A stretch of DNA of 64,000 bases. Source: JAWLHU01 sp041690255 (GTDB lineage Bacteria; Bacillota; Sulfobacillia; Symbiobacteriales; Symbiobacteriaceae). The translations under genes and the position numbers were made by a program. Below the pieces are notes generated by a model. It did no database searches, had not been told where the DNA came from, and saw only the letters and a program-made list of their open reading frames with translations. Shown piece after piece: positions 1-8,232 of this stretch (its first letter is position 1; every line of letters starts with the position of its first letter). Where the stretch lies: NCBI GenBank assembly GCA_041690255.1, contig JAWLHU010000007.1:124001-188000 (forward strand), given 5' to 3'.

Positions 1-255
1 CTCCTCGTTTCGGGCGGAGAGCATGATCACCGGGGTCGTGCCACGCTTCCGGATCTCCTGACAGATTGTCCAGCCATCGACCTCGGGCAGCATGAGGTCC
101 AGGATCACCAGGTCGTAGGGGGTTTCAGCAAGCTGCTCCAGGGCGGACTGCCCGTCCTCCGCCTCATCGACAGTAAACCCTTCCTTGGTCAGGTAGAGGC
201 GCACCAATTGGCGAATGCGATCTTCATCGTCGGCAATGAGGATATGGGCCGGCAT
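1..255 (-). CDS. Response regulator receiver domain (partial, N-terminal 85 aa)
   Basis: Only the first 85 residues lie in the window; the gene runs off the left edge. They form a receiver domain: the acidic pair in IADDE (residues 7-11), the phospho-acceptor Asp53 in LVILDLMLPEVDGW, and the conserved Thr/Ser region in TPVIMLSAR. It starts at ATG 255 with a GAGGGGG ribosome site just upstream. The output domain is outside the window, so an OmpR/PhoB-type transcription factor is likely but not shown. No partner kinase is visible. Confidence 0.9.
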   Translation of the reverse strand, partial: MPAHILIADDEDRIRQLVRLYLTKEGFTVDEAEDGQSALEQLAETPYDLVILDLMLPEVDGWTICQEIRKRGTTPVIMLSARNEE

Positions 256-310
256 AGCTATCCCCCTCGTTGCTGCACTTTTGTCTCTTTCTCATTTAGG
301 CATCCGATGG

Positions 311-347
311 AAATCCCCCTGCCGCAATAGTCGCGACAGGGGGATTT
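311..347. terminator. Hairpin downstream of or between flanking genes
   Basis: AAATCCCCCTG at 311-321 pairs with CAGGGGGATTT at 337-347. It lies upstream of the response regulator start and past the end of the rhodanese gene, so it probably backs up termination from one side. There is no long T run. Confidence 0.4.
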
Positions 348-379
348 GCGTCCTCATGGCCGGCAGTACAGGCTGGAAA

Positions 380-410
380 AAACCTCAGGTGCCAGACTAC
401 ACCTGAGGCT
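380..410 (-). terminator. Rho-independent terminator of the rhodanese gene
   Basis: CCTCAGGTG (383-391) pairs with CACCTGAGG (400-408). Read on the minus strand it is followed by a run of six T, directly after the rhodanese stop codon at 424. Confidence 0.75.
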
Positions 411-423
411 TTTGACCGATGGA

Positions 424-747
424 CTACCGCTCCACAGCACCCCGCCAGGTAATGATTCCGCCCGAGACGTTCTTCACGTTAGTGAAGCCCATGGCCTGCA
501 GGTACTGGTAGGCCATGGAGGACCGGCTGGCCGTCCGGCAGATCAGGAGAATCTCATCCTTCTTGTTGAACTCATTGGCCCAGGACCGAATATTGCCGAG
601 GGGCTTCAGCACGCTGCCAGGCACATGGCCCTCCGCGTACTCCCAGGGCTCGCGAACATCGATAATGATCGGCTTTTCGCCGTTCTCCAAACGGGCCTGC
701 AGTTCGGCGGTGCTGACGTTGTTCATGCGCGGACCAAATGCGAACAT
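424..747 (-). CDS. Single-domain rhodanese sulfurtransferase
   Basis: A 107-aa stand-alone rhodanese domain, which carries sulfane sulfur as a cysteine persulfide. Visible landmarks are IIIDVREPWEYAEGHVPGS (CH2A-like), the active-site loop with Cys70 in CRTASRS, and the final NVSGGIITW motif. The ATG at 747 has an AAGGAG ribosome site. The promoter (TTGCCA, 18-nt spacer, TATTAT) encloses a perfect ATACCC-GGGTAT palindrome at 809-824. Related palindromes occur near the CoA-disulfide reductase and Fe-S genes, so these probably form one sulfur-stress regulon. Cytoplasmic; the physiological acceptor is unknown. Confidence 0.9.
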   Translation of the reverse strand: MFAFGPRMNNVSTAELQARLENGEKPIIIDVREPWEYAEGHVPGSVLKPLGNIRSWANEFNKKDEILLICRTASRSSMAYQYLQAMGFTNVKNVSGGIITWRGAVER

Positions 748-805
748 GGCTTATCGCTCCTTACTCTCTTTGCTCTTCCGGATTGTTGCGGCTGTCACAA
801 GCACA

Positions 806-835
806 ATAATACCCGTACGGGTATCAGTTTGGCAA
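806..835 (-). promoter_or_regulatory. Rhodanese promoter with CsoR/CstR-type operator in the spacer
   Basis: On the minus strand, TTGCCA (835-830), an 18-nt spacer and TATTAT (811-806). The spacer contains most of a perfect 16-bp palindrome, ATACCCGTACGGGTAT, at 809-824. Placement between -35 and -10 predicts repression. G-tract palindromes of this form are typical of the CsoR/RcnR/CstR family, and the sulfur gene content favours a persulfide-sensing CstR-like regulator. No such regulator gene is in the window. Confidence 0.65.
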
Positions 836-892
836 GAGGGTATTCATCGGATGCTCACCCAAGGAAGGAGAATAGACCTTTGGATTATTGTA

Positions 893-908
893 ATACGGTA
901 GGGGGTAT
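893..908. promoter_or_regulatory. Imperfect third copy of the ATAC...GGGTAT operator
   Basis: ATACGGTAGGGGGTAT, 46 nt upstream of the CoA-disulfide reductase start, keeps the outer ATAC/GTAT arms of the palindromes at 809 and 4411 but has a degraded left G/C arm. A weak operator is plausible. A clear -35/-10 pair was not found here. Confidence 0.4.
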
Positions 909-953
909 GGTTGAATGAGAACGAATGAACAAGCTCACAGGGGGTCATTTCCT

Positions 954-2642
954 ATGTCGAAGCGCAGGATTCTAGTGGTGGGTGGTGTCGCCGGTGGCGC
1001 CAGTGCGGCGGCTCGGGCCCGCCGGACCGATGAGCATGCCGAGATCATCCTCTTTGAAAAGGGTCCCTTCATTTCGTTTGCCAACTGCGGTCTCCCCTAC
1101 TATGTCGGCCGTGAGATCGGCGACCGGAGCGCCCTGTTGCTCCAGACGCCTGAGACCTTCAACGCCCGCTTTTCTGTCGATGTGCGAGTCCATCACGAAG
1201 TGATCGCCCTCGATACAGCGCAGAAGACCCTCCGGGTCCGCAACGGCCAGACCGGCGAGGTCTACGAGGAGTCCTACACCGAGCTGATCCTTTCGCCGGG
1301 CGCGATCCCGATCCGCCCGCCGCTGCCGGGCATTGACCAGCAGAATATCTTTACCGTGCGCACCGTGCCCGATTCCGATGCGATCCGCGCTTATATGGAA
1401 GAGACCGGTTCGGGCCGGGCCGTGGTGGTAGGTGCAGGCTTTATTGGCCTGGAGATGGTGGAGAATCTCCTCCATCTCGGACTGCAAGTGACGCTGGTTG
1501 AGAAGGCCGACCAGGTTCTGCCGCCGCTCGATCCGGAAATGGCCGCCTTTGTTCAGGGCACCCTGGAGCAGATGGGCGTCGAGGTAATCACAAACGACGG
1601 CATTTCTGCTTTTGATGGCGATGGCCGAGCCACCGCCGTCCGGCTGGAGAGCGGTCGGGTGGTGGAGGGCGACCTCTTCATTCTCGGCCTCGGTGTTCGC
1701 CCTGACACCCGCCTGGCCAAGGCTGCCGGGCTGACGATCGGAGCGACCGGTGGCATTACCGTCAACGAGCGCATGCAGACCAGCGATCCGCACATCTACG
1801 CCGCCGGCGATGCGGTCGAGACCACCCACCTGGTCACGGGCCAGCCGACGCTGATTCCACTGGCTGGGCCAGCCAACAAGCAGGGCAGGGTTGCCGGCGC
1901 GAACGCCGCTGGTGACAACCTAACCTTCCCCGGCGCCATTGGCACGGCCATCGTACGGGTGGGCAGCCTTGTCGCTGCCTCCACAGGTCTTTCCGAGAAG
2001 GCCGCCCGGCGGGCTGGGATCGACTGCTTCGTCAGCTACACCATGTCCGGCGATCACGCCGACTACTACCCCGGCGTGCAGGAGATGTTTATCAAGCTGG
2101 TGGCCGAGACCGAGACAGGCCGCCTCCTGGGCGCCCAGGTGATCGGTGGGAACGGCGTCGACAAGCGGACCGATATCTTCGCCACCGCCATTCTCGGCAA
2201 GATGCATGTCGAGGACCTGACCAACCTCGACCTGGCCTACGCCCCGCCCTTTGGTTCAGCCAAGGATCCGGCGATCATCGCCGGTATGGTTGCCCAGAAC
2301 ATCCGGCAGGGCTCACTGCAGATCATCACCCCCGATTCGCTCCTCGCCAGATTGGAGGCCGGTGAACCGCTTCAGATCGTCGATGTGCGCAACTCCTACG
2401 AGTATGAGATCGGGGCGGTACCCGGCGCGGTGAACATCCCAATTGATGAGGTTCGCAGTCGGATCGCCGAGCTCGATCCGACCATGGAGACGGTGGTCTA
2501 TGACCGGAACGGCTCCACCGCCTACGTGGCGGCCCGCCAGTTGATGCAGCAGGGCTTCCGCTCCGTGGCCAGCCTGACCGGCGGCTGGGTCCTCTTCCCA
2601 ATCGCACAGATGGAGCGCATGAAGCGGATGACCCAGGTCTAG
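954..2642 (+). CDS. cdr: CoA-disulfide reductase with C-terminal rhodanese-like domain (CoADR-Rhd)
   Basis: A 562-aa flavoprotein of the pyridine nucleotide-disulfide oxidoreductase family. It has an N-terminal FAD site (VVGGVAGGASAAARAR), the single redox cysteine Cys45 in SFANCGLPYYVG typical of CoADR/NADH-dependent persulfide reductases, an NAD site (VVGAGFIGLEM), the second FAD motif (YAAGDAVE) and a rhodanese-like domain from about residue 460. Known members reduce CoA disulfide, CoA persulfide or polysulfide with NAD(P)H. In the rhodanese domain the catalytic cysteine position reads YDRNGS (Asp517), so that domain should not carry persulfide. ATG 954 is preferred over the in-frame 915 start because GGGGGT precedes it at suitable spacing. 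Confidence 0.9.
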   Translation: MSKRRILVVGGVAGGASAAARARRTDEHAEIILFEKGPFISFANCGLPYYVGREIGDRSALLLQTPETFNARFSVDVRVHHEVIALDTAQKTLRVRNGQTGEVYEESYTELILSPGAIPIRPPLPGIDQQNIFTVRTVPDSDAIRAYMEETGSGRAVVVGAGFIGLEMVENLLHLGLQVTLVEKADQVLPPLDPEMAAFVQGTLEQMGVEVITNDGISAFDGDGRATAVRLESGRVVEGDLFILGLGVRPDTRLAKAAGLTIGATGGITVNERMQTSDPHIYAAGDAVETTHLVTGQPTLIPLAGPANKQGRVAGANAAGDNLTFPGAIGTAIVRVGSLVAASTGLSEKAARRAGIDCFVSYTMSGDHADYYPGVQEMFIKLVAETETGRLLGAQVIGGNGVDKRTDIFATAILGKMHVEDLTNLDLAYAPPFGSAKDPAIIAGMVAQNIRQGSLQIITPDSLLARLEAGEPLQIVDVRNSYEYEIGAVPGAVNIPIDEVRSRIAELDPTMETVVYDRNGSTAYVAARQLMQQGFRSVASLTGGWVLFPIAQMERMKRMTQV

Positions 2643-2673
2643 GCGGCTCGGCCCCTGCTCACTGCATAGAAAG

Positions 2674-2706
2674 CGCCCGACCTCCCTCATGTGGGGAGGC
2701 CGGGCG
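2674..2706. terminator. Bidirectional terminator between convergent genes
   Basis: A GC-rich inverted repeat, CGCCCGACCTCCC against GGGGAGGCCGGGCG, with a short T-rich tail, sits between the convergent stops of the CoADR gene and the cytochrome b gene. Confidence 0.65.
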
Positions 2707-2713
2707 TTCTGCA

Positions 2714-3373
2714 CTACTTCCCAGCCGGGCGGGCCTTCCAGAGCGGGTGCCGATGATGGGCGTACTCTGCATCGACCGTGCCGGTGAACATGGACTTCAC
2801 CAGCGGCCGGTTTGGCTTCAGCAAAAAGGCTGCTAAGTGGGCGATGATCCCGAAGATGATCAGTCCGGTTCCGATGTTGTGGAGCATCGTGTTCCACCAC
2901 ATGACTTCGTAGGGGATCGAGACACCCGGGAGATTCTTGGCGACCTTGAGCAGTCCGGTGAGGATCAGCAGCGCCACCGTACCGGCAATAAAGGCGTAGG
3001 CCAGACGTTGCTCCGCCAGAAATTTGCCGGAAGGTGGCTCCGGTTTGCCGGTCACCATCGCCCCGATGATCTTCACCGACTCCTTCAGGTCGCCCTTCTG
3101 GGGAACCAGCCCCAGCCGCTTTGCTCGAAGGGAGAGGACAATGTGGTAGAGCGCTACCGTGACCAGGACGATGGCACCCAGGTAGTGCATCCGCAGGGTG
3201 ATACCATAGTCAGCCGACCAGGCCATGCCCGGCAATTCCGCCAGCATATAGCGCTTGTACATGGGCATCTGTCCGATACCGCTGAAGATGAGCAGGAAGA
3301 TGGAGAGCGCCGATCCCCAGTGAACGAACCGATCTGAAGTGGTGTGCCGCTTCACTTGAGGTTTTGTCGTCAT
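2714..3373 (-). CDS. Cytochrome b561/formate dehydrogenase gamma-like membrane subunit
   Basis: A 219-aa integral membrane protein with about four hydrophobic helices (near residues 16-34, 65-84, 130-150 and 165-185) and conserved histidines in DRFVHWGSA, MRMHYLGAI, ALYHIVLS and NTMLHNIGTG, as in di-haem b subunits that pass electrons between quinone and an Fe-S subunit. Its ATG overlaps the stop of the upstream Fe-S gene by 1 nt (TAATG), so the two are translationally coupled. No molybdopterin or other catalytic subunit is adjacent. Confidence 0.8.
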   Translation of the reverse strand: MTTKPQVKRHTTSDRFVHWGSALSIFLLIFSGIGQMPMYKRYMLAELPGMAWSADYGITLRMHYLGAIVLVTVALYHIVLSLRAKRLGLVPQKGDLKESVKIIGAMVTGKPEPPSGKFLAEQRLAYAFIAGTVALLILTGLLKVAKNLPGVSIPYEVMWWNTMLHNIGTGLIIFGIIAHLAAFLLKPNRPLVKSMFTGTVDAEYAHHRHPLWKARPAGK

Positions 3374-4380
3374 TACTCCTCTTCTCCCTTCTTCATGATC
3401 TTCGCCGCTCCAACTACCGCAGCCGCGATGCCTGCCACCGGGGCGATCAGCATGGAGAGCGCCATGCCGTTCGGCGTGTCGAGCAAGTTGCCGATGTTCA
3501 CAGGCATCGTCGGGCGGCCGGGCTTGTCGTCCTTGGCATCGGCCTTCGCCTTGCGAATCGCGGCGTCGATCTTCTCGAAGGGAACCTTGGAGATATAGAA
3601 GGTGGAGGTACCGCCGTTCTCGCTCTCGCCATAGATGTAGCCCCCGATCTCCTCGGCCCGCTTGTGGGCCAAGGCCCGCATCTCCTCACGGGGGCCAAAG
3701 GTAATGGCGCCCTTGGGGCAGGCTGTCTGGCAGGCAGGGGACTGTCCCTGCTTCACCAGGTCAACGCAGCCATCGCACTTGAACATGGCACCGCCGCCCA
3801 GGTACTCCGGGATCATATCCATATAGGGTCCGACACCGGCCTGCCGCTGCGGGATTCCCCAGGGGCAGACGTCCCGGCACTTGGCACCACCCATGCAACT
3901 GGTCTGGTGGATCTCCACGATCCCTTCGGCGTGCTGCTCGACCGCGGAGAAGGGGCAGATGTTCATGCAGGTCGGGTTCTCGCAGTGCATGCAGCGGCGG
4001 GGGACGGAGACCTCCTCCTGCTCCCCGTCAATCTCTACGGTAACCCGTTCGACATAGGTCCAGTTATAGGGTGTGAGGCGCGAGGTGAGGTCCCGCTTGT
4101 CCGACCAGTCCTCATGCTTCTTCTGAGGCCAGTAGTCCATGATCGGCTTCTCGGGCTCCGGGAACTTATCCGCGTTCTTGGTGCGGCAGGCGGAAACGCA
4201 GAGCGGTGCCTTCTCGCCCTTGCAGCCATCGCACTTGGTCAGGTCAATCACCGAGCCCATCGGAACGTAGCTACCAGCCGCTGCTACGACGCCGCCGGGG
4301 AGACCGTAGAGAATGCCGGCACCCACCGCGCCGGCGGTGAGGGAGCGCTTGAGAAAGCCACGACGTGACATTTCGGTCAT
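3373..4380 (-). CDS. Tat-exported ferredoxin-type electron transfer subunit (FdhB/HybA-like)
   Basis: 335 aa with a twin-arginine signal (SRRGFLKRS, residues 5-13, then a hydrophobic stretch). It has four cysteine clusters: CDGCKGEKAPLCVSAC, CMHCENPTCMNIC, CMGGAKCRDVC and CDGC...CQTACPKGA, consistent with four [4Fe-4S] centres. A C-terminal hydrophobic helix (about 305-325) would anchor it in the membrane, as in formate dehydrogenase beta subunits. It should relay electrons between an exported oxidoreductase and the cytochrome b encoded next. The promoter and an ATACCC palindrome lie just upstream. The catalytic partner is absent here; a sulfur-compound or formate enzyme encoded elsewhere is possible. 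Confidence 0.85.
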   Translation of the reverse strand: MTEMSRRGFLKRSLTAGAVGAGILYGLPGGVVAAAGSYVPMGSVIDLTKCDGCKGEKAPLCVSACRTKNADKFPEPEKPIMDYWPQKKHEDWSDKRDLTSRLTPYNWTYVERVTVEIDGEQEEVSVPRRCMHCENPTCMNICPFSAVEQHAEGIVEIHQTSCMGGAKCRDVCPWGIPQRQAGVGPYMDMIPEYLGGGAMFKCDGCVDLVKQGQSPACQTACPKGAITFGPREEMRALAHKRAEEIGGYIYGESENGGTSTFYISKVPFEKIDAAIRKAKADAKDDKPGRPTMPVNIGNLLDTPNGMALSMLIAPVAGIAAAVVGAAKIMKKGEEE

Positions 4381-4410
4381 ATATAAGCCCCCTTCATTAA
4401 GAAATTACCT

Positions 4411-4467
4411 ATACCCGTAAGGGTATACCTCTAGTTTCATTCTAAGGGTGTCAAGGAGCGGTTTCAA
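4411..4467 (-). promoter_or_regulatory. Promoter and CstR-type operator of the Fe-S/cytochrome b operon
   Basis: On the minus strand TTGAAA (4467-4462), a 17-nt spacer and TAGAAT (4444-4439), followed by the near-perfect palindrome ATACCCGTAAGGGTAT at 4411-4426, placed at about +6 to +21. It differs by one base from the rhodanese operator at 809-824, which ties the two transcription units to the same regulator. Confidence 0.65.
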
Positions 4468-4581
4468 CGAGGGCCAGCCTGGAGTATCCCGTTTTAACCC
4501 CAAAGCACTATCCGGTCTAGGAGCCAGGCAGGCCCGTGCCTATGTTCGAAAAGTAGTTGAACGTAAAACTGAACATACATC

Positions 4582-4610
4582 TTGCGGAACCCTTCCAGAA
4601 AGTGTATAAT
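4582..4610 (+). promoter_or_regulatory. Upstream promoter of tig (P1)
   Basis: TTGCGG at 4582-4587, a 17-nt spacer and TATAAT at 4605-4610. It would give a leader of about 220 nt before tig. The 408-nt gap at 4430-4837 holds this promoter, a second one, and no gene that I can support. Confidence 0.5.
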
Positions 4611-4717
4611 CTCCTCACACCCCTCTTTTCCGCCAGATGCACTCGCAATCCAGTCCGGACGCGCGCCCGAACCTTTCTCAAGCATTGCAGCGTCATAACC
4701 TCAGACACGGCGTTTCG

Positions 4718-4746
4718 TTGTTTGCGCGGCACTGCCGTGGTATAAT
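4718..4746 (+). promoter_or_regulatory. Proximal promoter of tig (P2), extended -10
   Basis: TTGTTT at 4718-4723, a 17-nt spacer and TATAAT at 4741-4746 preceded by TGG, an extended -10. This is the stronger candidate sigma-A promoter for tig and possibly the downstream clp genes. Confidence 0.65.
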
Positions 4747-4837
4747 ACTACAGTTGCAGCCAAGAAATCTGGCTGGATATCCCGTATGTGGCCGGCGATC
4801 ATCCGAGCCATATACTGACTATTGAGGGGGAGAATAG

Positions 4838-6133
4838 ATGAAGGCGACCTGGGACAAGTTAGAAAAGAACTGGATGCAGTTTGAGGTCGAGGTTGAGGCT
4901 CCCGAGTTCTCCAAGGCAATTGACACCGCTTTCAAGAGCGTGAACCAGAAGGTGAATATCCCCGGTTTCCGCAAGGGGAAGGCGCCTCGGGCGATCTTTG
5001 AGCGGATGTATGGCAAGGAGAGCCTCGTTCAGGAGGCCGTTGAGCAGCTCCTCCCCCAGGCCTATGCTGCCGCCCTCGCCCAGGGTGCCGTTGAGCCGAT
5101 CGACCAGCCCGAGATCGAAGAGGTCAAGGCCGAAGAGGGCCAGCCCTTCGTTTTCCGGGGCAAGGTCCAGGTCATGCCCGAGGTGACTCTTGGCAAGCTC
5201 TCCGGCTTTGGTATCGAGAAGCCGTCGGATGAGATCACCGATGAGCAGATTGAAGAGCAGATCAACAGCCTGCGTGATCGTATGGCGACCCTCGTAGAAG
5301 ACGAGTCCGGAGAGGTGACCATCGGCTCCTTCGCCGTGATCGATTTCGAGGGCTTCCTGAACGACGTCCCCTTCGAGGGCGGCCAGGGTGAGAACTACAC
5401 CCTTGAGATTGGTTCCAACACCTTCATTCCCGGCTTTGAGGAAGGCCTGATCGGCGCCAAGGTCGGCGAGACCCTGGACGTGAACGTCACCTTCCCGGCC
5501 GAGTACCAAGCCGAGCAGTTGGCCGGTCAGCCCGCTGTCTTCAAGGTGACGGTCAAGGAAGTCAAGAAGAAGGAACTGCCCGAGGTAAACGACGAGTTCG
5601 CTCAGCAGGTCAGCTCGTTCCAGACCATGGAGGAACTGCGGGCCGACGTCAAGAATCGTCTTACCGAGTCCGCGAAGGCGAACGCCGAGCGGGCCTACCA
5701 GGAGCAAGTGATCGATGCAGTCGCCGCTGAGGCGGAGGTAGAGATCCCCCACATCCTGGTCCATAACCGGGTCCACGATATGATCCATGACTTCGAGCAC
5801 TCGCTCGCCCGCCAGGGCTTCTCCCTGGAGATGTACCATCAGGCTACTGGCAAGTCGCACGAAGACCTGCACACCGAGTTCGACGCCGGCGCCCGCAGGA
5901 GCGTCAAGAACGACCTCGTCCTTGCTGCGATTGCCAAGAAGGAAGGCATTACCGTCTCGGAGGCCGATCTTGAGGCCGAGTTTGACAAGATGCTCTCCCT
6001 GTACCAGGGCCAGGAGGCCGACATCAAGAAGCTCCGCAAGAACGCCGGGTACCGGGCTCGCCTGCGTGAGGGCCTGCTGACCCAGAAGACCACGGAATAC
6101 CTGGTCAACCTGAATACGCCTGTCCAGGGCTAA
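4838..6133 (+). CDS. tig: Trigger factor, ribosome-bound chaperone/prolyl isomerase
   Basis: 431 aa, normal family length. The N-terminal ribosome-binding domain carries the signature GFRKGKAPR (about residues 44-52) that contacts protein L23. The FKBP-type PPIase domain follows (about 150-245, including [17 protein letters not shown]), then the helical C-terminal chaperone domain. It acts on nascent chains at the exit tunnel. The ATG has GAGGGGG upstream and two sigma-A promoters precede the gene. It heads a proteostasis cluster (clpP, clpX, lonB, lonA), an order shared in part with Bacillus and with E. coli. Confidence 0.97.
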   Translation: MKATWDKLEKNWMQFEVEVEAPEFSKAIDTAFKSVNQKVNIPGFRKGKAPRAIFERMYGKESLVQEAVEQLLPQAYAAALAQGAVEPIDQPEIEEVKAEEGQPFVFRGKVQVMPEVTLGKLSGFGIEKPSDEITDEQIEEQINSLRDRMATLVEDESGEVTIGSFAVIDFEGFLNDVPFEGGQGENYTLEIGSNTFIPGFEEGLIGAKVGETLDVNVTFPAEYQAEQLAGQPAVFKVTVKEVKKKELPEVNDEFAQQVSSFQTMEELRADVKNRLTESAKANAERAYQEQVIDAVAAEAEVEIPHILVHNRVHDMIHDFEHSLARQGFSLEMYHQATGKSHEDLHTEFDAGARRSVKNDLVLAAIAKKEGITVSEADLEAEFDKMLSLYQGQEADIKKLRKNAGYRARLREGLLTQKTTEYLVNLNTPVQG

Positions 6134-6172
6134 CGCCCGTAAGAATAAGTCACGGGTGGAGGAGGTCAGACT

Positions 6173-6781
6173 ATGAGCTACCTGATTCCGTATGTCGTCG
6201 AACAGACAAACCGTGGAGAGCGGTCCTATGACATTTACAGCCGGTTGCTAAAGGATCGGATTATTTTCCTCGGGACCCCGGTCGATGACCAGGTGGCGAA
6301 TGTGATCATCGCCCAGCTTCTGTTCCTGGAGAGCGATGATCCTGACAAGGAGATCAATCTCTATATCAACTCGCCCGGCGGCTCGGTGTCTGCGGGCCTC
6401 GGCATCTACGACGCGATTCAGCATATCAAGGCGCCGGTCAACACCACGGTCGTCGGCCTGGCAGCCTCTATGGGTGCTCTGCTGCTCGCCAGCGGGACCG
6501 GTAAGCGCTATGCGCTTCCGAACGGACGCGTCATGATCCACCAGCCGCATTTAAGCGGTGTGGGTGGGCAGGTTACCGACATCGAAATCACCGCGCGGGA
6601 GGCCATCAAGACCAAAGAGCAGATGGCCGAGATCCTCGCCAAGCACACCGGTCAGCCCATCGACCGAGTCAAGGCCGATACCGAACGGGATCGCTGGTTG
6701 TCCGCCGATGAAGCAAAAGCTTACGGTCTGGTCGACGAAGTGGTACACCCCCGGGATAAGGCGAGCAGGACCGCACGCTAG
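6173..6781 (+). CDS. clpP: ATP-dependent Clp protease proteolytic subunit
   Basis: 202 aa serine peptidase of the S14 family. The catalytic triad is visible as Ser99 (GLAASMGA), His123 (MIHQP) and Asp173 (ERDRW). It forms the barrel that degrades substrates fed by ClpX, encoded 15 nt downstream. A GGAGGAGG site precedes the ATG. Having clpP between tig and clpX is the proteobacterial arrangement; Bacillus keeps clpP elsewhere. Confidence 0.97.
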   Translation: MSYLIPYVVEQTNRGERSYDIYSRLLKDRIIFLGTPVDDQVANVIIAQLLFLESDDPDKEINLYINSPGGSVSAGLGIYDAIQHIKAPVNTTVVGLAASMGALLLASGTGKRYALPNGRVMIHQPHLSGVGGQVTDIEITAREAIKTKEQMAEILAKHTGQPIDRVKADTERDRWLSADEAKAYGLVDEVVHPRDKASRTAR

Positions 6782-6796
6782 GAAAGGGGTGGGGGA

Positions 6797-8071
6797 ATGT
6801 TCAAGTTCACGGGTGAGGATAAAGGCCAGCTGAAGTGCTCCTTCTGCGGCAAGTTTCAGGACCAGGTGAAGCGGCTCGTCGCAGGGCCTGGGGTCTATAT
6901 CTGCGACGAGTGCATCGAGCTCTGCAACGAGATCATCGAAGAAGAGCTGAACGAAGAGGTCGATTTCGAGCTCAAGGACGTTCCCAAGCCGACGGAGATC
7001 AAGTCGATCCTTGATTCGTACGTCATTGGACAGGAGCGGGCGAAGCGGACGCTTTCGGTGGCGGTATACAACCACTACAAGCGGATCAACATGGGCAACA
7101 AGCTCGACGACGTTGAGCTGCAGAAATCCAACATTGTCATGCTCGGGCCTACTGGTTCGGGGAAGACGCTGCTGGCTCAGACCCTTGCCAAAATCCTGAA
7201 CGTCCCGTTCGCGATCGCCGATGCGACCTCGCTGACGGAGGCCGGCTACGTGGGTGAAGACGTCGAGAACATCCTCCTGAAGCTGATTCAGGCGGCTGAC
7301 TACGACATCGAGAAGGCGGAGAAGGGCATTGTCTATATCGACGAGGTCGATAAGATCGCCCGGAAGTCGGAGAACCCGTCGATCACCCGTGACGTCTCCG
7401 GTGAGGGTGTTCAGCAGGCGCTGCTGAAGATCCTGGAAGGCACAGTTGCCTCCGTCCCGCCGCAGGGCGGCCGGAAGCATCCGCATCAGGAGTTCATTCA
7501 GATCAACACGACCAACATTCTCTTCATCTGCGGCGGCGCGTTTGACGGGGTCGATAAGATCATCGGGAACCGCGTTGGCAAGCGGGGCATGGGTTTCGGT
7601 GCTGAGATCCGGTCTAAGAAGGATCAGAACGTGGGCGAAATGCTCTCGCAGATCCTGCCTGAGGACCTGCTCAAGTTCGGCCTGATTCCCGAGTTCGTTG
7701 GTCGTCTGCCCGTGATCGTAACCCTGGACGCCCTTGATGAGGACGCTCTGGTGAAGATCCTGACAGAGCCCAAGAACGCCCTCGTGAAGCAGTATCAGAA
7801 GCTCCTCCAGATGGACAATATCGATCTGGAGTTCAAGGACGAGGCGATCCGGTCGATTGCCCGGGAGGCGTTGAAGCGCAACACCGGTGCACGCGGCCTG
7901 CGGGCGATTATCGAGGACATCATGACCGATGTCATGTACGAGGTCCCCTCCCGCACGGATGTCTCGAAGTGCGTGATCACGAAGGAAGTGGTCTCCAAGA
8001 AGGAGGAGCCGCTCCTGGTGACCGCGACAGACGCCAAGACCCGACGGGTGAAGAAGGAAGAGTCAGCCTGA
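6797..8071 (+). CDS. clpX: Clp protease ATP-binding subunit ClpX
   Basis: 424 aa AAA+ unfoldase. The N-terminal zinc finger has Cys14, Cys17, Cys36 and Cys39. Walker A is GPTGSGKT (about 116-123), Walker B is [10 protein letters not shown], and the ClpP-docking IGF-type loop region lies between. It recognises and unfolds substrates for ClpP or acts alone as a disassembly chaperone. It is cotranscribed with clpP and ends at a strong terminator at 8078. Confidence 0.97.
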   Translation: MFKFTGEDKGQLKCSFCGKFQDQVKRLVAGPGVYICDECIELCNEIIEEELNEEVDFELKDVPKPTEIKSILDSYVIGQERAKRTLSVAVYNHYKRINMGNKLDDVELQKSNIVMLGPTGSGKTLLAQTLAKILNVPFAIADATSLTEAGYVGEDVENILLKLIQAADYDIEKAEKGIVYIDEVDKIARKSENPSITRDVSGEGVQQALLKILEGTVASVPPQGGRKHPHQEFIQINTTNILFICGGAFDGVDKIIGNRVGKRGMGFGAEIRSKKDQNVGEMLSQILPEDLLKFGLIPEFVGRLPVIVTLDALDEDALVKILTEPKNALVKQYQKLLQMDNIDLEFKDEAIRSIAREALKRNTGARGLRAIIEDIMTDVMYEVPSRTDVSKCVITKEVVSKKEEPLLVTATDAKTRRVKKEESA

Positions 8072-8077
8072 CAGGAC

Positions 8078-8113
8078 GCCCTGCGGAGCGAAAGCTCGGC
8101 AGGGCGCTTTTTT
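8078..8113 (+). terminator. Terminator after clpX
   Basis: CGCCCTGC (8078-8085) pairs with GCAGGGCG (8099-8106), with an inner GAGC/GCTC stem capped by GAAA, then CTTTTTT. A textbook intrinsic terminator. Confidence 0.9.
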
Positions 8114-8232
8114 CGGCACCGGGCATTACGACCCCCACTCCCGCGGAAGGTTCATCCAGGATTCGCCCCCTGATCGTGAGGGATACTAGAATCCAACGAG
8201 AGACAGAGCGGCGGGAGGAGGGCTCAAACAGC

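Noticed and set aside
972..1829. 285-codon open frame on the minus strand inside the CoADR gene
   Set aside because: High-G+C shadow frame with no domain, ribosome site or plausible context. The same holds for other long antisense frames, for example at 4859-5872, 10121-11578, 27683-28948 and 39841-41139.
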